Assembly (NCBI GenBank): GCA_003577005.1
Contig: QEUW01000019.1
Span: forward strand, 1-44,770
Source of the DNA: Chloroflexota bacterium
GTDB lineage: Bacteria > Chloroflexota > Anaerolineae > Caldilineales > Caldilineaceae
DNA length: 44,770 nucleotides
Reading direction: 5' to 3'
Under the pieces are notes generated by a model. That model saw only the letters and a program-made list of their open reading frames with translations. It was not told the origin of the DNA and did not search any database. Both the position numbers and the translations under genes were made by a program. Shown here piece after piece: positions 34,047-43,675 of this stretch (position 1 is its first letter; each line of letters starts with the position of its first letter).

Positions 34047-35459
34047 TCAAGCCTGTGGATTCGCCCATACGCTACGCACCAGCCGCCATTCATGCACGCC
34101 AAAGAGAGCAGTGCGCCAGACGACCAGCCAATAGAGAACAACGGCCAGAGGAAACGTCACAAAAGCCGGCCAGGCTAGCTGTACGCCGGCCAGGGTAAGC
34201 AGCATCGCCAGGAAAAATAACAGCACCACCCGGCCCACTTTGAGCGGCATGGCTACCTTGCGCAATAGCCAGAGACCGGCTCCCGCGCTCAACAGGCCAG
34301 AAAGCACAACCGCCCAGGCCGTTCCAACAGCGCCCCAGGTGGTAGTCAGCCCCGGCAGCAATAGTACGATTCCAACGAAGTGTATACTGCTGACCAACAA
34401 ACTCTGCACGGGGTTCTGTTCCACCATGAGCACGGTGGCAGCAAAGGTTTCGATGAGCAGAAGCGGAGCACTCCAAACCAGGATCTGCAAAACGGGCGTT
34501 GCCGGCAGGGAGTCGCTACCAAAGACCAACTGAAGCGCAGGTTGCGCCAGGAGCGAAAGCAGAACTGCGCAGGGCAACAACAGCAGCAAGGCCCCGTGCA
34601 AACCGAGCGTCGCCAGCCGCACATAGCGCGGCTGTACCTCCTGATAGAGCCGGCTCAAGGTTGGGTAGAGTGCGCGCCAGAAACTCTGCACCAACTTGAG
34701 CAAGACCCGCACCAACTGATAGGCGGCGCTGTAGATGCCGGCGACTGTCTCACCCGCCACAACGCTCAACAGGAGGATATCGATGCGCTGCAACAGCACA
34801 TCGGCGATAGAGAAACCCAAAAAAGGGCTCGCCCGGCGGGTCAGGCGGGCCAGATCCAGCGGAACCGTCTCCTGTGGCGCCGCCAATAGACCCGTTTGCC
34901 GCACGAGCAGCAATCCTATCAAGGCCGAAAGCGCTTGTGTGGCAATCAAAAGGCCGACCAGTATAAATAGACTTGCGCCAAACCAGAGTGCGATAACACT
35001 GGCAACCAGGATCAACGTGTTGATCACGGCTTCGACACCCAGTATCAGTTCCATCCGCTCATCTGCCTGAAAGAGGGTCTGCGTCACCGAGGTGAGCGCG
35101 GCAAATGGGAGCGATGCACCGACAATCCAGAGCGCCATTTGGGTGGTCGGCGTGAGCGGCAACAACCAGGCCAACAACGCCAGCACCCCCCAGATCACCA
35201 GACTGGCAACCAGTTGGAGGCTCAACGCAATGCGAAAATAAGCTAATCGATGCTCCGGCCGCTGCGACAGGTCACGCACGAGCAAACCCGGCAACCCCAG
35301 TTCACCCACCACCTGACAGACGTTCAGATAGGCCATGGCGATGGTGTAGGCGCCAAGCATCTCCAAACCCAGTTGGCGGGCGATCAGCAACTGCAAGAGA
35401 AAGCTGGTCGCAATACGCCACAGATTGGAGCCCGCCAGAGCAATCGTGTTGGCCATCAC
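34047..35459 (-). CDS. Wzx-like oligosaccharide flippase (MOP superfamily)
   Basis: 470 residues with about 12-14 hydrophobic segments, matching polysaccharide_synt/MATE-type flippases that turn lipid-linked oligosaccharides across the membrane. The N-terminal NTIALAGSNLWRIATSFLLQ and LGLEMLGAYTIAMAYLNV segments are family-like. The GTG at 35457-35459 is followed directly by ATG. The frame stays open another 26 codons upstream without a normal start codon, and no ribosome site is obvious at either start. A flippase beside an ABC exporter in the same locus suggests two glycans or a shared pathway. Confidence 0.9.
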   Translation of the reverse strand: MMANTIALAGSNLWRIATSFLLQLLIARQLGLEMLGAYTIAMAYLNVCQVVGELGLPGLLVRDLSQRPEHRLAYFRIALSLQLVASLVIWGVLALLAWLLPLTPTTQMALWIVGASLPFAALTSVTQTLFQADERMELILGVEAVINTLILVASVIALWFGASLFILVGLLIATQALSALIGLLLVRQTGLLAAPQETVPLDLARLTRRASPFLGFSIADVLLQRIDILLLSVVAGETVAGIYSAAYQLVRVLLKLVQSFWRALYPTLSRLYQEVQPRYVRLATLGLHGALLLLLPCAVLLSLLAQPALQLVFGSDSLPATPVLQILVWSAPLLLIETFAATVLMVEQNPVQSLLVSSIHFVGIVLLLPGLTTTWGAVGTAWAVVLSGLLSAGAGLWLLRKVAMPLKVGRVVLLFFLAMLLTLAGVQLAWPAFVTFPLAVVLYWLVVWRTALFGVHEWRLVRSVWANPQA

Positions 35460-35533
35460 CCGGCGACCGGTGTGGGCGCTACTTGTGAGCCGTGGCGGGG
35501 CGGTATCCTCCCCACGCTGAATGCGCTCGCTGT

Positions 35534-36070
35534 TCAGAAGTCAACCTTTCCGGTCCATAAGAAACGGCGTAACCGGGACACCTGATAGAGCCGGTGGCGC
35601 CAGATAAACCAGACCAACGCCAACAGCCCGCCGACCTCCCAGACCCAAAGTTCCGGGCGGCGGGTAAAGGCTACCCAATAGGCCTTGCCGATCTCGGGCT
35701 GTTCCGAACCTCGTTTGCCCCAAACATGAAAACGCCAGCCGCGCAAGGGCCAGTAAAAGGTGTCGGGGAAAAACCAGAGCCGGTCGAGCACGGCGTGCCC
35801 TAGAAAGGCCAGGCTGTAGGTCCACCACTGCTGGGCAAAGCGAGTGGTCGCCCACACCAGCGCCAGGTGAGCCAGCAGCGTGTGGGCAAAGAGCACCGCC
35901 GACCGGTATCGTTTGTAGAAATAGGCCCAGGCCAGCGGCTTGTCGACCAGGTCTGGCCCCATCGCAGCCAGCGCCACCAATCGATAGTCCGCGGTGCGCC
36001 CAATCGCCAAATGTTCTTGGGCAAGACTCAGAGCCAGCCAGGTATAAGCAACGTGTGATTGTGGTAGCAC
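35534..36070 (-). CDS. Small membrane protein resembling YdjM-type metal-dependent hydrolases
   Basis: 178 residues with about four hydrophobic segments. His and Asp residues recur in a membrane-hydrolase-like spacing: QSHVAYTW, GPDLVDKP, FAHTLLAH and GHAVLDRLWFFPD. These resemble the DUF457/YdjM family or zinc-dependent phospholipase-C-like folds, from memory and not searched. The function is unknown. It is the first gene of the minus-strand cluster, about 75 bp upstream of the flippase, and could belong to the same operon. Confidence 0.7.
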   Translation of the reverse strand: MLPQSHVAYTWLALSLAQEHLAIGRTADYRLVALAAMGPDLVDKPLAWAYFYKRYRSAVLFAHTLLAHLALVWATTRFAQQWWTYSLAFLGHAVLDRLWFFPDTFYWPLRGWRFHVWGKRGSEQPEIGKAYWVAFTRRPELWVWEVGGLLALVWFIWRHRLYQVSRLRRFLWTGKVDF

Positions 36071-36374
36071 GGTTGAAGTTTAACTGAAATGATGAGCGTC
36101 TGATGCACCGTCTACGTCAAACCCAATTTGATGTTCGTTGGTTAGGAGACTGGCCGTAGGCGAATCTCACTAACCGACCCTCCAGACAGCCAGTGCAGTC
36201 AACGCCCGCGCCACAAAGCAGAGAACCAGCGCAACGGCGGATACAATTCTCGTAGGATACCCAAAGTAAGGACAAATCAAAAATCTGGCTCTGCAAAAAC
36301 AATCAAGCCCACCAAAATTTAGCGGTACTGTCGTCCATGGCTTCCAGCTAAACGCGGTAGCGCCAACACGCAAC
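36071..36374. other. Intergenic region between the YdjM-like gene and the Hsp20 terminator
   Basis: No gene is recognised. The composition is more AT-rich than its surroundings. It should hold the promoter of the minus-strand polysaccharide cluster, but I could not pick a convincing -35/-10 pair. Confidence 0.4.
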
Positions 36375-36425
36375 AAAAAACCCTGCTGTCATCGTTGCCA
36401 GTATATGGCAACGATGACAGCAGGG
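36375..36425 (-). terminator. Strong rho-independent terminator of the Hsp20 gene
   Basis: A perfect 20-bp stem (36381-36400 with 36406-36425) and 5-nt loop are followed on the minus strand by TTTTTTG. The stem starts CCCTGCTGTCATCG. It lies 75 bp beyond the Hsp20 stop. Confidence 0.92.
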
Positions 36426-36499
36426 CTAGACCTGTGATTCTAAGGGTCAGGACACCGGATAGTGTATCCAAACGCGGCAGATCGAACACTCGACAGAAT

Positions 36500-36976
36500 C
36501 TAGTCGTGGCTGACCGTATTCTTGACCGCAATTTTCTTGGGCTTGACCGCCTCAGACTTGGGCAGACGGAGCGTCAAGACACCATTCTCATTGGTGGCCT
36601 CCACCCGGTCCGCATCCACCGAGGCAGGCAGGGTGACACTGCGCATAAAGGTACCATAGCGGCGTTCGCGCACGTGCCAGTTAGTCTCTTTGGACTCAGT
36701 CTCCTCTTTGGTTTCGCCCTTGATGGTCAGCACGTTGTCGGTCAAGGTGATCTCGATGTCATCGGGGTTGATGCCGGGCACCGACGCCTTGACGATGTAG
36801 TTGTCGGCATCCTCCGCCACGTCGAGGGCCAGGCTCCACGCGCCGCCGTTGCGCTGAGACCAGGCTGGCGCGCTACCGAAGATTGGGTCCTCAAAGAAGC
36901 GTTCCATCATGCGGTCCATGTTGCGCCGCATATCGGCCAGTTCACGGAACGGTTCCCAACGAGTCAAAGTAGTCAT
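36500..36976 (-). CDS. Hsp20/alpha-crystallin small heat-shock protein
   Basis: 158 residues, a cytoplasmic ATP-independent chaperone that holds unfolding proteins as large oligomers. An N-terminal RWEPFRELADMRRNMDRMM stretch leads to an alpha-crystallin domain (about 47-140), with the typical YIVKASVPGINPDDIEITL and the NGVLTLRLPKSE end. The C-terminal KKIAV is a candidate IxI/V-type anchor. The ATG has AGGAGG about 8 nt upstream. No CIRCE or HAIR operator is visible upstream. The gene stands alone, with its own strong terminator. Confidence 0.96.
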   Translation of the reverse strand: MTTLTRWEPFRELADMRRNMDRMMERFFEDPIFGSAPAWSQRNGGAWSLALDVAEDADNYIVKASVPGINPDDIEITLTDNVLTIKGETKEETESKETNWHVRERRYGTFMRSVTLPASVDADRVEATNENGVLTLRLPKSEAVKPKKIAVKNTVSHD

Positions 36977-37467
36977 AGTTACTACCTCCTATCAAACAAA
37001 TTTCTCGAACGCTACAGTCAGAGAGATTCGTTTTGGGCTTGCTCATTCGCCCATAGTAATTGTCATTCTAAATCAGAAAAGTCAGCAGAACATTGACGGT
37101 GCGTTAGCAATATGTCAGTACTGCGCCAATATTTTGTTAGCGCAAGGAACTGATCACGTGCGGAGTATGAAGCTTGATGAGGAGCCGTACGCCAGCCGGC
37201 GCGATTGCGGCGCCTGGTTGCTGCTTGACGCCTTCTGTTATGTACGGTACGCTGGTGTTCGGTGCATAGCGCTAGCTCACCCCCGGTGAAGCTAGTTTAT
37301 TCAAGGCCGATTTTCCATTGACCGTGACGTAGATCACATCCTCTCTGTATCACCCAGCACAGGATTTGCAGAGGGATTGATCTACCGTACGAGGCTATTT
37401 GCTGTAATCACTCATCAACTCGAATAGCCCCTTATCCGTTCTCATTCTGCCTACAGAGGATGCCAGT
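36977..37467. other. 491-bp divergent intergenic region between Hsp20 and the haem protein
   Basis: It holds the promoters of both divergent genes. An imperfect hairpin (CTAGCTCACC with GGTGAAGCTAG, about 37271-37296) is followed by TTTATT and may be a terminator-like or decayed element. A CRP/FNR-like palindrome lies at 37323-37338. No gene is seen. Confidence 0.45.
37323..37338. promoter_or_regulatory. CRP/FNR-family operator-like palindrome
   Basis: CGTGA-N6-TCACA matches the TGTGA-N6-TCACA consensus at 9 of 10 positions, 130 bp upstream of the haem-protein start. No regulator gene is in the window, and chance is possible. Confidence 0.35.
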
Positions 37468-39861
37468 ATGAAGCGAATAACGCTTATTATATGTGTGATG
37501 ATACTGTTGGCTTTGCTAGGCTATTCCGCACCCCCGGTTGGAACCCAAGCCGCCCCCTCGTTGATCCCCGGCGTGGGACCGACCACCCCGCACCCGATCC
37601 TCTTTGTTACCCAGCCGCCGCTGCCCGGCGATTTTACAACCGTCAACTCCGTCTTTGGCAACCACAAGGCAGGGATGCAAGAATCCACCCGCGGGGGCGA
37701 TCTGTGGATCTGGTATCCCGATGGCGCACTCAAAAATCTGACCGCTGCCGCAGGCTACGGCACGGATGGCTTCCAAGGCGCCAACGCCATTGCCGTGCGC
37801 GACCCAGCTATCCACTGGGATGGGACAAAGGCGATCTTTAGCATGGTGATCGGCGCGCCCACTGAGCAATATCAGGTGGCAACCTACTACTGGCAGCTCT
37901 ACGAAATCAGCGGGCTGGGCCAGAATGAGACGCCGGTGATCAGCAAAGTGCCTAATCAGCCGGCCAATTACAACAACATCAGCCCGATCTATGGCACCGA
38001 TGACCGCATCATCTTTACCACCGATCGTCCGCGCAGCGGCGAAGCCCATCTTTACCCCCAGCTTGATGAATATGAACTCGCCCCTACTGTCTCCGGTCTC
38101 TGGAGTCTGGACCCTGCCACCGGTGACTTACGCCTACTCAACCACGCCCCGTCGGGCGACTTTACGCCGATCCTCGACAGCTTTGGCCGTGTGGTCTTTA
38201 CGCAGTGGGATCACCTGCAACGCGACCAGCAGGCCGACGGCGACGCCAACGCCGGCACCGGCCAGAACTGTGACGGCGGCGCCACCTATGGCACCTTTAA
38301 CTATTCAGACGAGTCGGCCAACGCTGCGATCCTCGACGACCGCAGCGAGATCTTCCCCGAACCGCGCGCCTGCCGGGGTGATCTGCTGGCCGGCACCAAT
38401 CTGGCCGGGCACAGTTTCAACCACTTTCTGCCCTGGCAGATCAACGAAGATGGCACAGAGGGAGAAATCCTCAACCACCTGGGACGGCACGAACTACACG
38501 GCTACATCCCCGCCAGCATCACCGGGGATGAGAATGTCGTGGAGTACTACGGGCAGTACAGCCGCTTCAACCAGAACCGGATTCTCAATCTGTTGCAGAT
38601 GCGCGAGTCGTCTGCCACGCCGGGGCTCTATTTTGGCATCGATGCGCCGGAATTTGGCACCCACGCCGCCGGCCAGGTCGTCAGCCTCAACGCACCGCCC
38701 ACGCTGGATGCCGACCACATCCAGATCACCTATGTCACCCACCGCGATACGTCGGGCACTGATGATACGCCAGGCGCCGACCATTCCGGTCTCTATCGTG
38801 ACCCGCTGCCGCTGGCCGATGGCTCGGTCGTCGTGGCCCACACCAGCGAGACCCGTGAGGATAGAAATGAAGGCAGCCGTGAGCAGCCACAATCTCGCTA
38901 TGCGTTCCGGCTCAAAGTGCTGGCGCCGGGGGCCAATGGACACATGGCCGCCGGCCAATTCTTGACTGCGGGGATCAGCAAAAATGTCAACTGGTGGGAC
39001 CCCGATGTGAAGGTGACCTACAACGGTGAATTGTGGGAACTCCAGCCGGTGGAGGTGCGTGCCCGTCCGCGGCCCCCACGCCTCGTCGCCCCGCTGCCCG
39101 GCCCGGAGCAGCAAATTTTCGCCCAGGCCGGTGTTGATCCCATCCAACTCCGGGCCTATCTCAGCCAGCACAACCTGGCCCTGCTCGTCACTCGCAATGT
39201 GACCACGCGTGACGACTTTGACCGGCAACAGCCTTTCAACCTGCGCGTCCCCGGGGGCGTGCAGACGGTCGCCAGCGACTTTACAGCAAGCGATCAAGTG
39301 TATGATGTAACCCATCTACAGATTTTTCAGGCTGACCAACTGCGCGGCTGGACTGGTTGTTGCGGCGTCACGCCCAGAGCTGGGCGGCGGGTCATAGCTC
39401 AGGTATTACATGATCAGGCGGCGCTCGCCATCAATCCTGCCAACCCTAGCGGCCCTGACGGCAGTGTCCAGATCGCTACCGATGGCTCGGTGGCGGCCTT
39501 TGTGCCCGCCCGCCGGGCGCTGGCCTGGCAGCTCACCGACCCCAATGGGGCAGGGGTGGTGCGCGAACGCAACTGGATTACCTTCCAGCCCGGCGAGATT
39601 CGTGTCTGCGGCTCCTGTCACGGGTTGAGCGAACTGGACCAGGCAGGCCAGGCCACGCCGGCCAATCAACCACAGGCCTTGCTCACCTTGCTCCAACACT
39701 GGAAGAGCACGGTTTGCGACGGTGACGAGTGTCCCGTTGTCACAGCCACGCCCACAGCCACACCCACTGTCACCCCCACGGTTACGCCGACGCCTACGCT
39801 GGTTCAGACGCCGCCGGGAGACTTTCGCCCGCGCGCCTTTCTGCCCAATGTCAGCCGGTAA
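37468..39861 (+). CDS. Secreted mono-haem protein resembling HzsA middle/C-terminal region
   Basis: 797 residues. A signal peptide (TM about 4-20) precedes a large beta-rich, probably propeller-like domain (TDDRIIFTTDRPRSGEAH, FTPILDSFGRVVFTQWDH, GADHSGLYRDPLPLADGSVVV). RNWITFQPGEIRVCGSCHG carries one c-type haem motif (Cys 714, Cys 717, His 718), like the end of hydrazine-synthase-alpha-type proteins in non-anammox bacteria. That family link is from memory. A Thr-Pro spacer (TATPTATPTVTP, about 758-782) and FRPRAFLPNVSR end the protein, suggesting surface exposure. Haem attachment outside the cytoplasm is expected. AGAGGA lies about 8 nt before the ATG. Redox partner and reaction are unknown. 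Confidence 0.8.
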   Translation: MKRITLIICVMILLALLGYSAPPVGTQAAPSLIPGVGPTTPHPILFVTQPPLPGDFTTVNSVFGNHKAGMQESTRGGDLWIWYPDGALKNLTAAAGYGTDGFQGANAIAVRDPAIHWDGTKAIFSMVIGAPTEQYQVATYYWQLYEISGLGQNETPVISKVPNQPANYNNISPIYGTDDRIIFTTDRPRSGEAHLYPQLDEYELAPTVSGLWSLDPATGDLRLLNHAPSGDFTPILDSFGRVVFTQWDHLQRDQQADGDANAGTGQNCDGGATYGTFNYSDESANAAILDDRSEIFPEPRACRGDLLAGTNLAGHSFNHFLPWQINEDGTEGEILNHLGRHELHGYIPASITGDENVVEYYGQYSRFNQNRILNLLQMRESSATPGLYFGIDAPEFGTHAAGQVVSLNAPPTLDADHIQITYVTHRDTSGTDDTPGADHSGLYRDPLPLADGSVVVAHTSETREDRNEGSREQPQSRYAFRLKVLAPGANGHMAAGQFLTAGISKNVNWWDPDVKVTYNGELWELQPVEVRARPRPPRLVAPLPGPEQQIFAQAGVDPIQLRAYLSQHNLALLVTRNVTTRDDFDRQQPFNLRVPGGVQTVASDFTASDQVYDVTHLQIFQADQLRGWTGCCGVTPRAGRRVIAQVLHDQAALAINPANPSGPDGSVQIATDGSVAAFVPARRALAWQLTDPNGAGVVRERNWITFQPGEIRVCGSCHGLSELDQAGQATPANQPQALLTLLQHWKSTVCDGDECPVVTATPTATPTVTPTVTPTPTLVQTPPGDFRPRAFLPNVSR

Positions 39862-39868
39862 ATACAAA

Positions 39869-39904
39869 CGACCTTCCAGGAAATTAGGGTCTCCTGGAAG
39901 GTCG
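39869..39904. terminator. Hairpin terminator between convergent genes
   Basis: CGACCTTCCAGGA (39869-39881) pairs perfectly with TCCTGGAAGGTCG (39892-39904) around a 10-nt loop. On the minus strand it is followed by TTTGTATTT, so it would end clpB transcription. It starts 8 nt after the plus-strand stop and may serve both directions. Confidence 0.75.
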
Positions 39905-39943
39905 CGTTCGCTCAGGTAGATTGTTGGCCGGCAAGCAAAGAAT

Positions 39944-39980
39944 CGGCAGAATGAAAGGATGTAACTTCTGCATTCTGCCG
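39944..39980. repeat. Second hairpin between convergent genes
   Basis: CGGCAGAATG (39944-39953) pairs with CATTCTGCCG (39971-39980), 10 bp perfect, around a 17-nt loop. It ends 10 bp beyond the clpB stop. There is no U-tract. Confidence 0.55.
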
Positions 39981-39989
39981 TTCGTTGGC

Positions 39990-42543
<2,554 letters not shown>

Positions 42544-42609
42544 CTCTCTACTCCTCAGTCAAATTCTTGTCGTCCGGTTGCCGTTCAGGCAATAAATAAT
42601 GTCTCAGTA

Positions 42610-42649
42610 AGAGTGTAAGGCTCAGGCGTATGATCCACGCTTGCACTCT
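42610..42649. promoter_or_regulatory. Inverted repeat upstream of clpB
   Basis: AGAGTGTAAG (42610-42619) and CTTGCACTCT (42640-42649) match in 9 of 10 positions as an inverted repeat with a 20-bp spacer, 67-106 bp upstream of the clpB start. It is neither CIRCE (wrong half-site order and spacing) nor HAIR. It is a possible heat-shock operator. Confidence 0.35.
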
Positions 42650-42788
42650 GTTAGTCTATCGTTTGACAAGTGAGATGAGGATATTGAAAATGATGCGTGT
42701 GGTAACGGGTGGCTACAAACTATCGTCACGCCGGAGGCGGCGACCTACAATTGGCTGACCTCTTCGTTGTTCATGTCAGCGGAACCGG

Positions 42789-43205
42789 TTAGAGATTGGC
42801 CGCGAGCCAGTCGGCGGGCGTGATGGCGCCGGCATGGCGGACGAGTTCATCGTCCCAGGAAATCAGGTGTGCGCCGCTGATTTCGGCGGTGGCGGCGTAG
42901 AGGGCATCGGCTCCGCGCAACAGGTATTGAGGACCGAGCCGGGCGGCAGTGGCGAGTAGGGCATCGTCGAGCGGATGCAGTGTTAGCAGAGGATGGTGCT
43001 GCAAGCGTTGGAGCGCAACCTGACCGGCGGCTGTACCCTGTGCCCGCCGGGCGAGCGCGCAGCCGGCTTCGACCAGCACAAAGGCGGGGCCGTTGAGCGG
43101 CTGCGCCTGGCGGGTAACGGCAACGAGGAAGGCGGTGCTCTGTGCATGAAAGTGATCGGTGGGATCATAGGCTGCGATCCAGATGTTGGCATCGAGCGTG
43201 AGCAT
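42789..43205 (-). CDS. vapC: PIN-domain toxin, VapC type
   Basis: 138 residues from the ATG at 43203-43205. The open frame extends further upstream only through the antitoxin gene. A PIN-domain RNase has four acidic residues around one or two metal ions: Asp 5 (LDANIWI), Glu 46 (FVLVEAG), Asp 100 (GADALYAA) and Asp 118 (SWDDELV) fit. VapC toxins cut tRNA or rRNA until bound by VapB. The ATG is 2 bases after the antitoxin stop, the usual arrangement. The target RNA cannot be deduced. Confidence 0.93.
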   Translation of the reverse strand: MLTLDANIWIAAYDPTDHFHAQSTAFLVAVTRQAQPLNGPAFVLVEAGCALARRAQGTAAGQVALQRLQHHPLLTLHPLDDALLATAARLGPQYLLRGADALYAATAEISGAHLISWDDELVRHAGAITPADWLAANL

Positions 43206-43207
43206 GG

Positions 43208-43492
43208 TCAACGGCGCTCCAGACGGTTGCGGTCGGCGGCCAGAATTTCGGTGGCGGTTGGACCTGGCGGCGCGTCGTGCAGCGTCTCTGCGCCGAGCTT
43301 GAGCCATTCTTCCAGCCATTGTTCGGCGGCGGCGCGACGCTGAGCCTGGTCGGCCGGCGGCTGGGCAAGGCGCTGTTCGAGCCCGGTGCGCACCAATTCG
43401 GCCATGAGTTCACCCAGCTTGCGGCGTTCACGGGCGGCGAGCACTTTGACTTCGGTCATGAGTTGATCGGGTAATTCAATGGTTGTTTTCAT
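43208..43492 (-). CDS. vapB: Ribbon-helix-helix antitoxin, VapB type
   Basis: 94 residues. The N-terminal MKTTIELPDQLMTEVKVLAA and RERRKLGELMAELVRTGLEQ form a ribbon-helix-helix DNA-binding fold. The remaining 50 residues (QWLEEWLKLG and after) would wrap the toxin. It should neutralise VapC and repress its own operon. A GGA ribosome site lies just before the ATG within an inverted repeat that may be the operator. The pair sits between clpB and an Elp3-like gene. Confidence 0.92.
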   Translation of the reverse strand: MKTTIELPDQLMTEVKVLAARERRKLGELMAELVRTGLEQRLAQPPADQAQRRAAAEQWLEEWLKLGAETLHDAPPGPTATEILAADRNRLERR

Positions 43493-43514
43493 ATTTCCAT
43501 TTTACTGGAAAAAT
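43491..43514. promoter_or_regulatory. Candidate VapB operator over the vapB start
   Basis: ATATTTCCA (43491-43499) and TGGAAAAAT (43506-43514) are inverse in 8 of 9 positions with a 6-bp spacer. They overlap the vapB start codon and ribosome site, a location expected for autorepression. Confidence 0.45.
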
Positions 43515-43675
43515 GAAAGTCGGGCAATAAACCGCTTACCCCCTCCCCCAGGTTGGGGAGAAGTTGTCGTTTCGGTAGAAGAAGATGCCCCGTTCTTCCC
43601 GACCCGGTGCTCTTCCCAAGCTAGGCCCAGAGGGTGCCGAACCAGCAGCGCCCTTCTTTCTTACAACGTTCTTCC

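Noticed and set aside
36977..37130. CIRCE or HAIR heat-shock operator before Hsp20
   Set aside because: Neither TTAGCACTC-N9-GAGTGCTAA nor CTTGAGT-N7-ACTCAAG can be found.
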